From: Afipia sp. P52-10
Lineage (GTDB): Bacteria; Pseudomonadota; Alphaproteobacteria; Rhizobiales; Xanthobacteraceae
DNA: 64,000 bases
Assembly (NCBI RefSeq): GCF_000516555.1
Contig: NZ_AZSJ01000007.1
Span: 347,066 to 411,065, forward strand
Direction of reading: 5' to 3'
The notes beneath the pieces are model-generated. The model was not told where the DNA came from. It searched no databases and worked only from the letters and a program-made list of their open reading frames with translations. Position numbers and translations under genes: made by a program. This document shows positions 17,591-27,328 of the stretch, one piece after another. Every line of letters begins with the position of its first letter. The first letter of the stretch is position 1.

Positions 17591-18979
17591 TCAGCTCGCG
17601 CCGAGCCTTACACCGGCCCGGAGAAACTTCTGCGGATCGACGGCATCGCCATCGATCCGGGTCTCGTAATGCAGGTGTGGACCGGTCGACCGTCCGGTCG
17701 AACCGACTGCGCCGATCACCTGACCGATGTTGATGGTCTGTCCGACTTTGACGTGAATCTCGGAGAGATGGCCGTAACGGGTCGAGAGGCTGTTGCCGTG
17801 GTCTATTTCGACCATGCGACCATAGCCGCCGGCCCAACCGGCGCTGACAACCTTGCCGTACGCGGTCGCGCGCACGGGGTCGCCGGTGGCGGCACGGAAG
17901 TCGAGCCCGGTGTGCATGGCGGGCCGGCCGAGGAACGGATCACTGCGTACGCCGAAGCCCGAGGTGAACTCGACCTGGCCGACCACCGGCTTGCGATACG
18001 GCACGGCGGCGAGCGTGCGGTTAAGACGGCCGATCTGCGCCCGCGTCAGGCTGATGCGGTGCAATTGGCGCTCGAACGGTCCAGCGTCGCGCCCTGGCGC
18101 CTTCACCGGAACGAACGGGCCGCCGACGCCGGCGGCTTGCGGTGCTGCGGATTCCATCCGCGCATAGTTGAGGCCGAGATCGCTGAAGACCCCACGCATG
18201 CGCCGCATGCGGGATTCGTAACCTTCCTCGATGGCGTTGAGAGCGGCCATCTGTCGGCCCTCGACACCGTCGAGCGACATCTGCAACCGCGTCAGCACGT
18301 TGCCGACGCCGGTCGTCTTCGACAACTCGTTTGCCTTCAGGCTTGCCGCCGCGACGGTGCGCGATTCGAGTCGAGCTTCGCGATCCGGTGGGGCGACGAA
18401 GACGACCGTGTCACCGACCGGCTGCGGCTTGAGCGAGCCGGTGACGATCGGATCCGCGAGCGCGGCGCTGCGCCCGGACTGGCGTGCCGGCGCAGGCGTT
18501 GCAGCTGGCGCCGTGCCGTCGGCTGTGATCGAGGTGAGGGCGGTGGTGCGCTGTTCCAGCGCGATCTGCCGCTGCTGAATCTGGCTGAGTTTCTGCTCGA
18601 ACTGTTCCTGATCGAGCAGCTGACGACTGGTGGTGCGGTCGATCTGCGCCCGCAACTCGGCGATCCGGTCTTCGTATGCGTATTGCATCTCCGCTTGTCG
18701 GGCGACCAGCCGCGTCAGCACATCGTCCCGGAAAGCGAAGTAGGTGGCCGTCGCCGCGGACCAGGCTCCCATGATCACGATCGAGCCGACCACGATCCAG
18801 AACACCACCGGACCGACCCGTACTTTCTTACCGGCATGGACGAGTGTGTAGTCGCTCGCATGGGCGACTGCCTTTTGCCGAGACGGAGCCGGGTGAGCGG
18901 CTCGCTGCACCGGTGCGCGGCCTTGAGCGACCTGCGGCGGGCGGGGATGGGGCGACGAGGCAATAGGCCGATGCGACAT
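17591..18979 (-). CDS. Membrane-anchored M23 family metallopeptidase with coiled coil
   Basis: A 462-residue protein. A short cytoplasmic N-terminus is followed by one transmembrane helix (about residues 55-80), a coiled-coil region (about 85-145), a variable middle and a C-terminal LytM/M23 domain. The zinc motifs are HTGLDF and HLHYE, flanked by the conserved GHLSEI segment. Such proteins cleave peptidoglycan cross-bridges or, if inactive, activate amidases. Here the visible zinc ligands are intact. The start at 18979 has GGAG six bases upstream. Confidence 0.88.
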   Translation of the reverse strand: MSHRPIASSPHPRPPQVAQGRAPVQRAAHPAPSRQKAVAHASDYTLVHAGKKVRVGPVVFWIVVGSIVIMGAWSAATATYFAFRDDVLTRLVARQAEMQYAYEDRIAELRAQIDRTTSRQLLDQEQFEQKLSQIQQRQIALEQRTTALTSITADGTAPAATPAPARQSGRSAALADPIVTGSLKPQPVGDTVVFVAPPDREARLESRTVAAASLKANELSKTTGVGNVLTRLQMSLDGVEGRQMAALNAIEEGYESRMRRMRGVFSDLGLNYARMESAAPQAAGVGGPFVPVKAPGRDAGPFERQLHRISLTRAQIGRLNRTLAAVPYRKPVVGQVEFTSGFGVRSDPFLGRPAMHTGLDFRAATGDPVRATAYGKVVSAGWAGGYGRMVEIDHGNSLSTRYGHLSEIHVKVGQTINIGQVIGAVGSTGRSTGPHLHYETRIDGDAVDPQKFLRAGVRLGAS

Positions 18980-19088
18980 GAAAACTCCACGCCGGCCTGC
19001 ACAGAGGATCCCAACCGGCACTGAACTGCGCCGATTTGAGCCACTTATGGTTAATTTTCAGAAAATGTGACGGTCATCTGTCCCGCAG

Positions 19089-19676
19089 CTAGAGATGCCG
19101 CGCAGCTTCCAGAACCTCTTCGGCGTGACCTGGAACGCGGACATTGCGCCAGATTCGTCTGATCCTTCCATCCTTGCCAATCAGAACCGTCGTCCGAACA
19201 ATTCCAAGGAACGTTCTGCCATACATGGATTTTTCGCCCCAGGCACCGTAGGCTTTGACGGTGCCAAGTTCGACGTCAGCACCGAGTGGTACCGTCAGCG
19301 TATGCTTGTCGCGGAATTTGGTCTGCTGACGGACGGTATCGCCGGAAATTCCTACCAGGCCGGTTCCAGCTGCAGCGAAGGCGTCTGCGAGACGGGTAAA
19401 GTCGATGGCCTCGGTGGTGCAGCCCGGCGTATCGGCACGGGGATAGAAGAAGATCACCAGCTGGCGGCCCTTGAAGTCCGACAGGCTGACCGTTGTTTCT
19501 CCATCCCGCTGCAGCGTGAAATCGGGAGCCTTGTCGCCTTCCTTCAAGTCTGCGGCTTGGCCGGCTTTCGTCGCGGCCTTCGCGCCGGTCGGTTTTGCAG
19601 GCGGCTTACGCGCCGGCTTCGGCGATCGCGCGGATTCCGACTTCGACGCTGATTTCTTTGATGATTTTCCGATCAC
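19089..19676 (-). CDS. bcp: Bcp/PrxQ-type peroxiredoxin, single-cysteine form
   Basis: A thioredoxin-fold peroxidase of about 195 residues that reduces hydroperoxides. The peroxidatic cysteine is in TPGCTTEAIDF. Classical Bcp proteins have a second, resolving cysteine five residues later (CTKEACDF), but here that position is isoleucine and no other cysteine is present. It should therefore work as a 1-Cys enzyme. The N-terminal 40 residues are a Lys/Ala/Pro/Ser-rich tail not typical of the core family. The chosen GTG start at 19676 has AAAGGA six bases upstream. Confidence 0.88.
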   Translation of the reverse strand: MIGKSSKKSASKSESARSPKPARKPPAKPTGAKAATKAGQAADLKEGDKAPDFTLQRDGETTVSLSDFKGRQLVIFFYPRADTPGCTTEAIDFTRLADAFAAAGTGLVGISGDTVRQQTKFRDKHTLTVPLGADVELGTVKAYGAWGEKSMYGRTFLGIVRTTVLIGKDGRIRRIWRNVRVPGHAEEVLEAARHL

Positions 19677-19983
19677 ACGCCTTCCTTTCGTCGCTTTCCG
19701 CCGGTCAAAGGGATGATACCCTGAAAATGGCTCCTCGGGCGTTCTCTTTGAGTGCTGCGTATTGGACGAGGGAGAGTCCAAGCCGAGACCGAGACCACAG
19801 GAATTCTAATGTTTGCCGGGGCCAAAGTTCGCCAAACTCGCGTCATGCGCGGTATGTCAGCACTGGTTTCGGGACGCTGTGCTGCCGTTCGCAAACGATT
19901 GGAGACCGCCGATGGTGTGGAAATCTTCGGTCTGTCGCGTATGGTGATTCTGGATTCGCTTGGTGCGGAGCGCCCGTAGCCGA
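19677..19983. other. Divergent gap between bcp and the AsmA-like gene, no gene supported
   Basis: The region contains a possible plus-strand reading frame of about 56 codons from the ATG at 19809 to a stop at 19979. It has no ribosome binding site and no recognisable protein signature, so I did not call it. No convincing promoter pair or palindrome was found. The start of the downstream gene is uncertain and could use part of this interval. Confidence 0.5.
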
Positions 19984-22900
19984 ATGACGGGAAACGATGA
20001 CCGAAAATCGGCGGCTCTGCCGCTGAATGGGCGCACGGCGCATGATGGCGTCCGCGGTTCTATGAGGCAGCAGCAGGCGCAAATGCCGAGACATCCCCAA
20101 GCGCACGCCAGGACCGACGTCGCGCGCGGTGGTTGCTGGCAGGACGAACAGGATGAAGCCGCCGATCGCGCCAAGCGATTGCTGAACGGCTCGCGAAACC
20201 TGATGTCAGGGGCCTTTCTGTATCGGCTCGGCGATACGTTTCGCGGAACAGCGCGAGCCATAGGCAATCAGCGCTGGATCACACGGCTGCTGGTCATCCT
20301 GCTTATGGTCTTTGCGTTGGGCGGCAGTGCCTTCGGCCTGCTGTGGTGGCGGCTCGGTGAAGGGCCGATCGGGTTCGACATGGCGACGCCATGGCTGGCC
20401 GCAGCCATCAAGGACAATCTGGGCGCCGAACATTCGGTGCAGATCGGCGGCACGCAGATCGAGCGGGCGGGGCGGGCGCGGATCGCAGTGCGCGTGCTCG
20501 ATATCGTGGTCAGGGATCGCGACAATGCCGTGGTCGCAACTGCGCCCAAGGCCGAGGTGCGCGTCTCGGGTACGGCGTTGCTGATGGGGCGGCTGCGCGC
20601 GGAGAGCCTCAGCCTAGTCGATGCCGAACTGTCGGTTCTGATCGAGCAAGACGGCCGCGTCAGCGTATCCACCGGCAGCAACACGCGGCCGATTATCACC
20701 GCCAAGCCGTCCGATTTCTCGCTGCCCTCCGGCGCCGCAACCGATCCGCAGACAGCCCCGGGGCAGGTCGCTCCGGACAAAGCCGCCGCCTCCAACATGG
20801 GCATGGAGGCGCTGCTTGCCGCGCTCGCCCGTCTCGACGGGCTCAGCACGACCGGGCTCGATGGATACGACCTCAACGAGATCGGCATCAAGAACGGCAA
20901 CATCGTCATCGACGACCGGCAGGGCGGCAATCATTGGAATTTCGAGAACATCAGCCTTAGCCTGCGCCGTCCCAGCGGCGGCGGGATCGCCGTCAGCGCC
21001 GGCGAGGAGGGCACCGCGAGGCCGTGGTCGTTCCGCGCTGCCATCGGCCCGCAGGTCAACGGCGTTCGCAGCATCGACATCAGCGCGGAGAGCCTGCTGC
21101 TGAAGGACCTGCTGTTCGCGCTCCGGCTCAAGGATGCCTCCTACACCGCTGACCTGCCGCTGACGGGACGCCTGCGCGGCGAGATCGGACGCGACGGTCT
21201 GCCGACCTACTTCACGGGCAAAATCGGCGTCGATGCGGGCAGCATCGTCGATCGCAAGGCGCCGGAATATCCGATGAACATCGATCGCGCCGACATCAGC
21301 ATCGATTGGGATTCGTCGCGGCGGGTGCTGGTCGCACCGTTCCAGGTGGTCGCGGGGCAGAACCGGATCACGCTGCTGGCGCACCTGGAGCCGCCGAGCG
21401 ACACGGTGCCGAACTGGCAGCTCGGCTTGAGCGGCGGAACCATCGTGCTGCCCGGCGAAGAGAACGAAGCGCCGCTGATCTTCAACCGCATCGCCGTGCG
21501 CATGCGTTTCGACATCGAGGGGCAGCGTATCATGCTGACCCAGGGTGACGTCAGCAATGGCACCGTTGGCATCGCGGGTAGCGGCGTGTTCGATTACTCC
21601 ACCGCCGAACCACGCTTGACGGCGGGGCTCGCGGGCACGCCGATGTCGGCATCCGAGCTGAAGCGGATCTGGCCAGTCGTCATCAATCCGGAAGTGCGCG
21701 AATGGGTGCTGACGCGAGTGGATGCTGGCATGCTGCAACGGGCCGAGATCGCGATCAACGCGCCGACGCATACGCTGGCGCGCGGTGGTCCGCCGATTCC
21801 GGAGGAAGGGCTGTCGATCAACTTCGTCGCCAACAACGTCAAGCTGCGGCCGGTCGATGGTTTGCCACCGGTTCACGATGCGGGCATGCGCGTGCGCATT
21901 ACGGGCCGGACCGCTAATGTGAGCATTGCCCAGGCGTCGATGGACACCGATGCCGGGCGCAAGATCGCGCTCTCGGATTTTGTGTTCGAGATTCCGGATT
22001 TGGCGCCGAAACCGATGCAGACACGTACGCGCTTCCGGGTCGATGCACCGGTTCCTGCAGTGGCCGAAATCCTGGCGTCCGATCGCTGGAATGAATTTTC
22101 CGGCATTCCGATCGACCCGAATACTAGCAAGGGCACTGTCGCCGCGCAGGTGACGCTGGCGATGCCGCTGAAGCAGGAGCTCACCAAGAAGGACACATCG
22201 TACACGGTCAACGCCGACCTCACCAACGTCTCGGCCGAGAAGCTGGTGATGAACCAGAAGCTCGAGAGCAACAGCTTGAAAGTGATCGCCAACAACCAGG
22301 GTTACCAGGTTAAGGGCGAGGTCAGGATCAACGGCCAGTCGGCGGCGCTCGACTATCGCAAGCCGACCGGCGACGGCGATGGCGACGTTCGCCTGGTGGC
22401 GACGCTCGACGATGCGAGCCGGGCGCGGCTCGGCATTGATCTCGGCGCCGGGACTACCGGGAATATCCCGCTTAAGGTGAACGGCAAGATCGGGTCCGGC
22501 GACCGCGACAGCCGTTTCGGCATCGAAGCGGATTTAAGCGGCCTGAAGATCGACAACCTGCTGCCCGGTTGGATCAAGATGCCGGGCCGCTCCAGCAAGG
22601 CTACGTTCAATGTGGTGCGCAAGGAGCAATCGACGCGGTTCGAGGATGTGGTGATCGAAGGCGGCGGCGTCCTGATCAAGGGCGCGCTCGAGGTCGACGA
22701 CAAGGGCGATCTGATCTCCGGGTCGTTCCCGACCTATCAGCCATCGGAAGGCGACAGAGCATCGCTCAAAGCCGATCGCGCACCGGATGGAACGCTGAAG
22801 GTGACCGTCCGCGGCGACGTGTTCGACGGGCGCGGTCTGATCAAGTCCTCGGTTGGCGGCAGCGGACAGGACAAGAGCAAGCAGAAGACCAGTGACTTCG

Positions 22901-23694
22901 ATCTCGATCTCAAGCTCGGGGTGATCGCCGGATACAACGGTGAAGCGATGCGCGGTGTCGATCTCAAGCTGTCGCGCAAGGGCGGGGTTGTCCGCAACTT
23001 CACGCTGACGAGCAAGATCGGCCGCGATACCCAGGTGCTGGGCGACATCCGTGGCCGCGCCGCCGGGCGCGTCGTGATGTATCTGGAGACGGCGGATGCG
23101 GGCGCGCTGTTCCGCTTCACCAACACCTACGCGAAGATGCATGGCGGCCGGATGTGGATCGCGATGGATCCGCCCGCGGCCGATCAGGGCGCACAGGAGG
23201 GACTGCTCAACGTCAGCGATTTTTCCGTGCGCGGCGAGGCGGCGCTGCAGCAGGTTGCGGCGAACCAGACCGGAACGACGCAGGGCGGTGGAAGCCTGGC
23301 CTTCTCGCGCATGCGGGCGGAGTTCACCCGCCAGACCGGCAAGCTGTCGATCCGGGAAGGCATCGTCGCCGGACCGACCATGGGCGCGACCATCGAGGGC
23401 GACATCGACTATTCCGGTAACAAGGTGGAGATGAGCGGAACGTTCCTGCCGGCCTATGGCCTCAACAACATCTTCGGCCAAATTCCGATCGTCGGCCTGT
23501 TTCTCGGCGGCGGCAGCAACGAGGGTCTGATCGGCATTACCTATCAGGTGGTGGGAACGCCGGATAAACCGGATTTCCGCATCAACCCGATTTCTGCCGT
23601 GGCGCCGGGCGTGCTGCGTAAGATCTTCGAGTTCGGCACCGGCCGGCAGCCGCGCACACCGCTCGACAGCGTCGGCCAGTGGCAGAACAACTGA
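19984..23694 (+). CDS. Large AsmA/YhdP-like envelope protein
   Basis: A protein of about 1236 residues with one transmembrane helix near residues 100-125 and a very long periplasmic part rich in beta-strand repeats. The C-terminal block (SGTFLPAYGLNNIFGQIPIV, then a glycine-rich segment, GITYQVVGTPDKP, FRINPISAVAPGVLRKIFEF) is the AsmA-type C-terminal signature. In E. coli the AsmA-like proteins YhdP, TamB and YdbH move phospholipids from inner to outer membrane, and a similar bridge role is inferred here. The start is uncertain: 19984 is the first ATG of the frame, a TTG lies at 19960, and later ATGs at 20062 and 20203 have no better ribosome binding site. It is divergent from bcp. Confidence 0.82.
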   Translation: MTGNDDRKSAALPLNGRTAHDGVRGSMRQQQAQMPRHPQAHARTDVARGGCWQDEQDEAADRAKRLLNGSRNLMSGAFLYRLGDTFRGTARAIGNQRWITRLLVILLMVFALGGSAFGLLWWRLGEGPIGFDMATPWLAAAIKDNLGAEHSVQIGGTQIERAGRARIAVRVLDIVVRDRDNAVVATAPKAEVRVSGTALLMGRLRAESLSLVDAELSVLIEQDGRVSVSTGSNTRPIITAKPSDFSLPSGAATDPQTAPGQVAPDKAAASNMGMEALLAALARLDGLSTTGLDGYDLNEIGIKNGNIVIDDRQGGNHWNFENISLSLRRPSGGGIAVSAGEEGTARPWSFRAAIGPQVNGVRSIDISAESLLLKDLLFALRLKDASYTADLPLTGRLRGEIGRDGLPTYFTGKIGVDAGSIVDRKAPEYPMNIDRADISIDWDSSRRVLVAPFQVVAGQNRITLLAHLEPPSDTVPNWQLGLSGGTIVLPGEENEAPLIFNRIAVRMRFDIEGQRIMLTQGDVSNGTVGIAGSGVFDYSTAEPRLTAGLAGTPMSASELKRIWPVVINPEVREWVLTRVDAGMLQRAEIAINAPTHTLARGGPPIPEEGLSINFVANNVKLRPVDGLPPVHDAGMRVRITGRTANVSIAQASMDTDAGRKIALSDFVFEIPDLAPKPMQTRTRFRVDAPVPAVAEILASDRWNEFSGIPIDPNTSKGTVAAQVTLAMPLKQELTKKDTSYTVNADLTNVSAEKLVMNQKLESNSLKVIANNQGYQVKGEVRINGQSAALDYRKPTGDGDGDVRLVATLDDASRARLGIDLGAGTTGNIPLKVNGKIGSGDRDSRFGIEADLSGLKIDNLLPGWIKMPGRSSKATFNVVRKEQSTRFEDVVIEGGGVLIKGALEVDDKGDLISGSFPTYQPSEGDRASLKADRAPDGTLKVTVRGDVFDGRGLIKSSVGGSGQDKSKQKTSDFDLDLKLGVIAGYNGEAMRGVDLKLSRKGGVVRNFTLTSKIGRDTQVLGDIRGRAAGRVVMYLETADAGALFRFTNTYAKMHGGRMWIAMDPPAADQGAQEGLLNVSDFSVRGEAALQQVAANQTGTTQGGGSLAFSRMRAEFTRQTGKLSIREGIVAGPTMGATIEGDIDYSGNKVEMSGTFLPAYGLNNIFGQIPIVGLFLGGGSNEGLIGITYQVVGTPDKPDFRINPISAVAPGVLRKIFEFGTGRQPRTPLDSVGQWQNN

Positions 23695-23750
23695 GGCGTC
23701 ACGAAAAGACGGTTATGATGGCGGCGCGCGCTTCATGACCGCCTGGGTTG

Positions 23751-25004
23751 TCAGACAGGTTTCAGCAGCACATGGCGCTTGCGGCCCATCGACAGCTTGA
23801 TGACGCCTTCCGCTGTCAAAAGCGATGCACCGAGCGTCATCTTCTCGTCGGTGACAGGAGCGTCGTTGACGCGCAGGCCGCCCGACTTGATCTGCCGCCG
23901 CGCTTCGCCGTTCGAGGCCACAAGGCCAGCTTTCACGAACGCCGTCAGCACGCCGATGCCCTGATCGAGTTCGGCGCGCGGAATGTCGACGGTCGGCAGG
24001 TCGCCAGCAATCGCGCCTTCCTCGAAGGTGCGGCGCGCCGTCTCTGACGCGGCGAGCGCAGCCTCGCGGCCATGCATCAGCGCGGTCGCCTCGGTGGCGA
24101 GGATTTTCTTGGCTTCGTTGATCTCGGCGCCGCCGAGAGAGGCGAGCCGCTTGATCTCGTCGAGCGGCAGCAGCGTGAACAGCTTCAGGAAGCGCTCGAC
24201 GTCGGCGTCTTCGGCATTGCGCCAGAACTGCCAATAGTCGTAGGGCGAGAGCATGTCGGCGTTGAGCCAGACGGCGCCGGCTGCGGTCTTGCCCATCTTC
24301 GCGCCGGAGGCGGTGGCCAGCAGCGGGCAGGTCAGCGCGTAGAGCTGGTGCGTGCCCATGCGCCGGCCGAGATCGATGCCGTTGACGATGTTGCCCCACT
24401 GGTCGGAGCCGCCCATTTGCAGGTTGCAGCCGTAGCGCCGCGCCAGCTCGACGTAGTCGTAGGACTGCAGGATCATGTAGTTGAATTCGATGAACGACAG
24501 CTCCTGCTCGCGATCGAGCCGCAACTTCACCGAATCCATCGACAGCATGCGGTTGATGGAGAAGTGGCGGCCCACCTCGCGCAACATCTCGATGTAGTTG
24601 AGCTTGGTCAGCCACTCCGCGTTGTCGGCCATCACCGCATCGGCCTTGCCTTCGCCGAACCGCAGGAACTTGGCAAAGGTGGTCTTGATCGATTCCTTGT
24701 TGGCGTCGATCTGCTCGATGCTGAGCAGCTTGCGGCTTTCGTCGCGGCCGGACGGGTCGCCGACGCGGGTGGTGCCGCCGCCCATCAGCGTGATCGGCTT
24801 GTTGCCGGTGTGCTGGAGCCAATGCAGCATCATGATCGACAAGAGGTGCCCGACATGCAGCGATGCGGCCGTGCAGTCGTAGCCGACATAGGCGACGATC
24901 TCACCCTTGGCGGCCAGAGCGTCCAGGCCTTCGAGGTCGGAGACTTGGTGCACGAAGCCACGGCTTTGCACGACATTAAGAAAATCGGACTTTACTGATG
25001 CCAT
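23751..25004 (-). CDS. tyrS: Tyrosyl-tRNA synthetase
   Basis: A 417-residue class I aminoacyl-tRNA synthetase. The HIGH motif is present as HVGH (in [11 protein letters not shown]). The tyrosine pocket shows the VGYDCTA and GGSDQWGNI blocks, and the KMSKS loop reads KMGKT. An S4 RNA-binding domain lies at the C-terminus (about residues 350-415: [15 protein letters not shown]). The length is typical of the TyrRS family. It is divergent from anmK with a 348-base shared region. Confidence 0.96.
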   Translation of the reverse strand: MASVKSDFLNVVQSRGFVHQVSDLEGLDALAAKGEIVAYVGYDCTAASLHVGHLLSIMMLHWLQHTGNKPITLMGGGTTRVGDPSGRDESRKLLSIEQIDANKESIKTTFAKFLRFGEGKADAVMADNAEWLTKLNYIEMLREVGRHFSINRMLSMDSVKLRLDREQELSFIEFNYMILQSYDYVELARRYGCNLQMGGSDQWGNIVNGIDLGRRMGTHQLYALTCPLLATASGAKMGKTAAGAVWLNADMLSPYDYWQFWRNAEDADVERFLKLFTLLPLDEIKRLASLGGAEINEAKKILATEATALMHGREAALAASETARRTFEEGAIAGDLPTVDIPRAELDQGIGVLTAFVKAGLVASNGEARRQIKSGGLRVNDAPVTDEKMTLGASLLTAEGVIKLSMGRKRHVLLKPV

Positions 25005-25352
25005 CGTCGGTTCCGGATGCCGCCGCGAGGGTGCGGCGCGGCGGTGGTGTAACAGGTCTGGTGGTTCGATTCCAACATTTGCATCCTGCGGCGACAGGGT
25101 TGCCTGCAGAGATTGGAATCAAGAACACTAACAAATATAGCAACTTAGTGGAGCTTTGGATTTTGCCCTTCGCACTGCCAGCCCGCACGAGGCGGAATGC
25201 GAATATCAAATCCGCGCAACTGGCGTTGGATTGGAGCACGCATCGGGCGATAGCCTGCCAATGCCGCGGTCGCTGGAGGCACTCGCGCGGCTTGCATTCG
25301 TCGAAGTGGCGCTGCGGGTGTAGGCTTTCGGGCAGGTCAGGAGAGGGACGGT
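25005..25352. promoter_or_regulatory. Divergent tyrS / anmK control region
   Basis: No gene is supported here. An 8-bp inverted repeat, GATTCCAA (25068-25075) and TTGGAATC (25113-25120), encloses 37 bases and lies in the tyrS leader side. The right arm overlaps a possible plus-strand promoter for anmK: TTGGAA at 25113-25118, a 17-base spacer and TATAGC at 25136-25141. Both elements match the sigma-70 consensus only at four of six positions. Confidence 0.4.
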
Positions 25353-26456
25353 ATGGGCGCGCTGCGGGCGGTGGGGCTGATGAGCGGAACATCGATGGAT
25401 GGCGTCGATGTCGCGCTGATCGAGTCGAACGGCGAAACCATCACGGCGTTCGGTCCGTCCGGTTACCGCCCCTACAGTGAAGCGGAACGAACGCTGCTGC
25501 GGCAGGGACTCGCGGACGCGCGCGGCATTGTCGCCCGCAACCAGCGACCGGGCGCACTGGGCGCAGCCGAGCGTATGGTCACCGAGGCGCATGCTCGCGC
25601 GATAGCCGATTTCCTCGATAGCAGAAACATCGCCCGCGACAGCATCGACGTGATCGGCTTTCACGGACAGACCGTGCTGCATCGGCCCGACCAGCGCCTT
25701 ACCGTCCAGATCGGCGACGGCGAGGGCTTGACCAGAGCAGCGGGCATTCCCGTCGTGTACGATCTGCGGGCCGCTGACGTCGCCGCTGGCGGCGAGGGTG
25801 CGCCGCTCGTGCCGGTCTATCACCGTGCGCTGGCGCGCTCGCTGACCGGGGACGGGCCGGTGTGCATTCTTAATATCGGCGGCGTGTCCAACATCAGTTA
25901 CATCGACGGCGAGACGCTGATCGCCTGCGATACCGGGCCTGGCAATGCGCTCCTGGACGATCTGATGCTGAAGGCGACAGGAGACGCGGTCGATCGCGAT
26001 GGTGCCACAGCCGCGCGCGGTCGCGTTGACGAAGACTGGGTCGCAAAAGCGCTGGCGCTGCCGTTCTTTGCAGTGTCGCCGCCGAAGTCGCTGGATCGGA
26101 ACGATTTCGCCGCGCTGCAGCTTCCTGATCTGCCGCTTGAGGATGGGGCGGCGACGTTGACCGCGCTCACGGCGGCGGCGGTCGCCCGCATCGTCCCGCT
26201 GTTGCCCGTTGCGCCCACGCGATGGATCGTGGTGGGCGGCGGCGCGAACAACCCGACCTTGATGCGGATGCTCAGCGAGCGGCTGCAACCGGCCAGCGTA
26301 CAGACGGCTGCTGCAATCGGCTGGCAAGGCGACGCCATTGAGGCGCAAGCATTCGCGTTCCTGGCAATCCGCAGCCTCAAGGGGCTACCGCTGACGTTTC
26401 CCGGCACAACCGGGGTTCCGGTGCCGCTGACCGGCGGGATTCTCGCGAAACCGTGA
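25353..26456 (+). CDS. anmK: Anhydro-N-acetylmuramic acid kinase
   Basis: A 367-residue kinase of the ASKHA fold that opens and phosphorylates 1,6-anhydro-MurNAc released during murein turnover, giving MurNAc-6-phosphate. Signatures are GLMSGTSMDGVDVAL at the N-terminus (phosphate binding), the GFHGQTVLHRP block, ILNIGGVSNIS, CDTGPGNALLDD and a C-terminal WVAGGG-like segment seen as IVVGGGANNPTLM. A GAGAGG ribosome binding site precedes the ATG. The gene complements the amidase and M23 functions nearby and is divergent from tyrS. Confidence 0.94.
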   Translation: MGALRAVGLMSGTSMDGVDVALIESNGETITAFGPSGYRPYSEAERTLLRQGLADARGIVARNQRPGALGAAERMVTEAHARAIADFLDSRNIARDSIDVIGFHGQTVLHRPDQRLTVQIGDGEGLTRAAGIPVVYDLRAADVAAGGEGAPLVPVYHRALARSLTGDGPVCILNIGGVSNISYIDGETLIACDTGPGNALLDDLMLKATGDAVDRDGATAARGRVDEDWVAKALALPFFAVSPPKSLDRNDFAALQLPDLPLEDGAATLTALTAAAVARIVPLLPVAPTRWIVVGGGANNPTLMRMLSERLQPASVQTAAAIGWQGDAIEAQAFAFLAIRSLKGLPLTFPGTTGVPVPLTGGILAKP

Positions 26457-26461
26457 GTTTG

Positions 26462-26521
26462 ATGCATATGCATGGAACTTGACTGGTAGATGCATCTGCA
26501 TCTATATGGATGCAAGTGCAT
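26462..26521 (+). promoter_or_regulatory. Promoter with three ATGCAT-type dyads upstream of the GST gene
   Basis: Three 12-mers of the form ATGCA-NN-TGCAT occur: ATGCATATGCAT (26462-26473), ATGCATCTGCAT (26490-26501) and ATGCAAGTGCAT (26510-26521). A sigma-70-like promoter fits among them, with TTGACT at 26479-26484 and TATATG at 26503-26508 (18-base spacer). One dyad lies just upstream of the -35, one fills the spacer and one covers the expected start point. This layout is typical of a repressor-controlled promoter. The 5' leader to the GST start would be about 125 bases and contains an 18-codon open frame (26538-26594) of unknown significance. Confidence 0.6.
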
Positions 26522-26642
26522 TGAATGGGATTTCGTCATGTTGAGCCCCCAGGACTGTCACCTACGCCGCCATCTTGCTGCGACTCGCGATTGATTGGCC
26601 GTATCGTGTGAAGGCCAAGCGCGCGCAGCGTGGAGCGCGGCC

Positions 26643-27317
26643 ATGAGCGCGCCGCTGAAGCTGATTAGCCATAAGCTTTGCCCTTACGTGCAACGCGCGG
26701 TGATCGCGCTGACCGAGAAGGGTGTCGGTTTCGAACGGATCGACATCGATCTCGACAACAAGCCGGACTGGTTTCTGAAGGTGTCGCCGCTCGGTAAGAC
26801 GCCGGTGCTATTGATCGGCGAGACGGCGATCTTCGAGTCCGCGGTCATCCTCGAATATCTGGAGGAAACGCAACCGAAGCCACTGCATCCGCAGGATGCG
26901 TTGAAGCGCGCGGAGCATCGCGGCTGGATCGAATTCAACTCGACCGTGCTGGGCGATATCTGGGGCCTCGAGGTTGCGACCGACGAGGTGACGTTTCGAG
27001 CCAAGGCGGAGCAACTCGAGAAGCGTCTGGCGCTGCTGGAAACGCGACTGGTCGGCACGCCGTGGTTCGACGGCAAGGCATTCTCGTTGGTGGACGCGGT
27101 GTTTGGTCCGGCGTTCCGCTATTTCGATCTGATCGATACGATCGGCGATTTCGGCATCTTCGCCGGCAAGCCGAAAATCGCGCAGTGGCGCAAGACGCTG
27201 AGCGAGCGGCCGTCGATCCGCACCGCCGTCAGCGCCGATTACCTGACGCTGCTCAGCGCTTTCCTGAAAAAGAAAGGCTCGTACCTGTCGCAGCTTCAGG
27301 CCCGCCAGGCGGCCTGA
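26643..27317 (+). CDS. Glutathione S-transferase family protein
   Basis: A 224-residue protein with a thioredoxin-fold N-terminal domain carrying CPYVQRA (a cysteine rather than serine or tyrosine at the active site, as in omega/beta-like classes). It also has the GKTPVLL cis-proline loop and the ESAVILEYLEE glutathione-binding segment. A helical C-terminal domain follows from about residue 90. Cysteine-type GSTs usually act as thiol transferases or dehalogenases, and the substrate is unknown. The ATG at 26643 has GGAG 8 bases upstream. It lies behind the triple-dyad promoter. Confidence 0.87.
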   Translation: MSAPLKLISHKLCPYVQRAVIALTEKGVGFERIDIDLDNKPDWFLKVSPLGKTPVLLIGETAIFESAVILEYLEETQPKPLHPQDALKRAEHRGWIEFNSTVLGDIWGLEVATDEVTFRAKAEQLEKRLALLETRLVGTPWFDGKAFSLVDAVFGPAFRYFDLIDTIGDFGIFAGKPKIAQWRKTLSERPSIRTAVSADYLTLLSAFLKKKGSYLSQLQARQAA

Positions 27318-27328
27318 GCCGCAAACGA

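Noticed and set aside
19809-19979. Possible 56-codon gene between bcp and the AsmA-like gene
   Set aside because: There is no ribosome binding site and no protein signature, and the frame is of a length expected by chance.
26538-26594. 18-codon open frame in the GST leader, possible leader peptide
   Set aside because: It has no convincing ribosome binding site and no run of regulatory codons. I mention it only as part of the promoter description.
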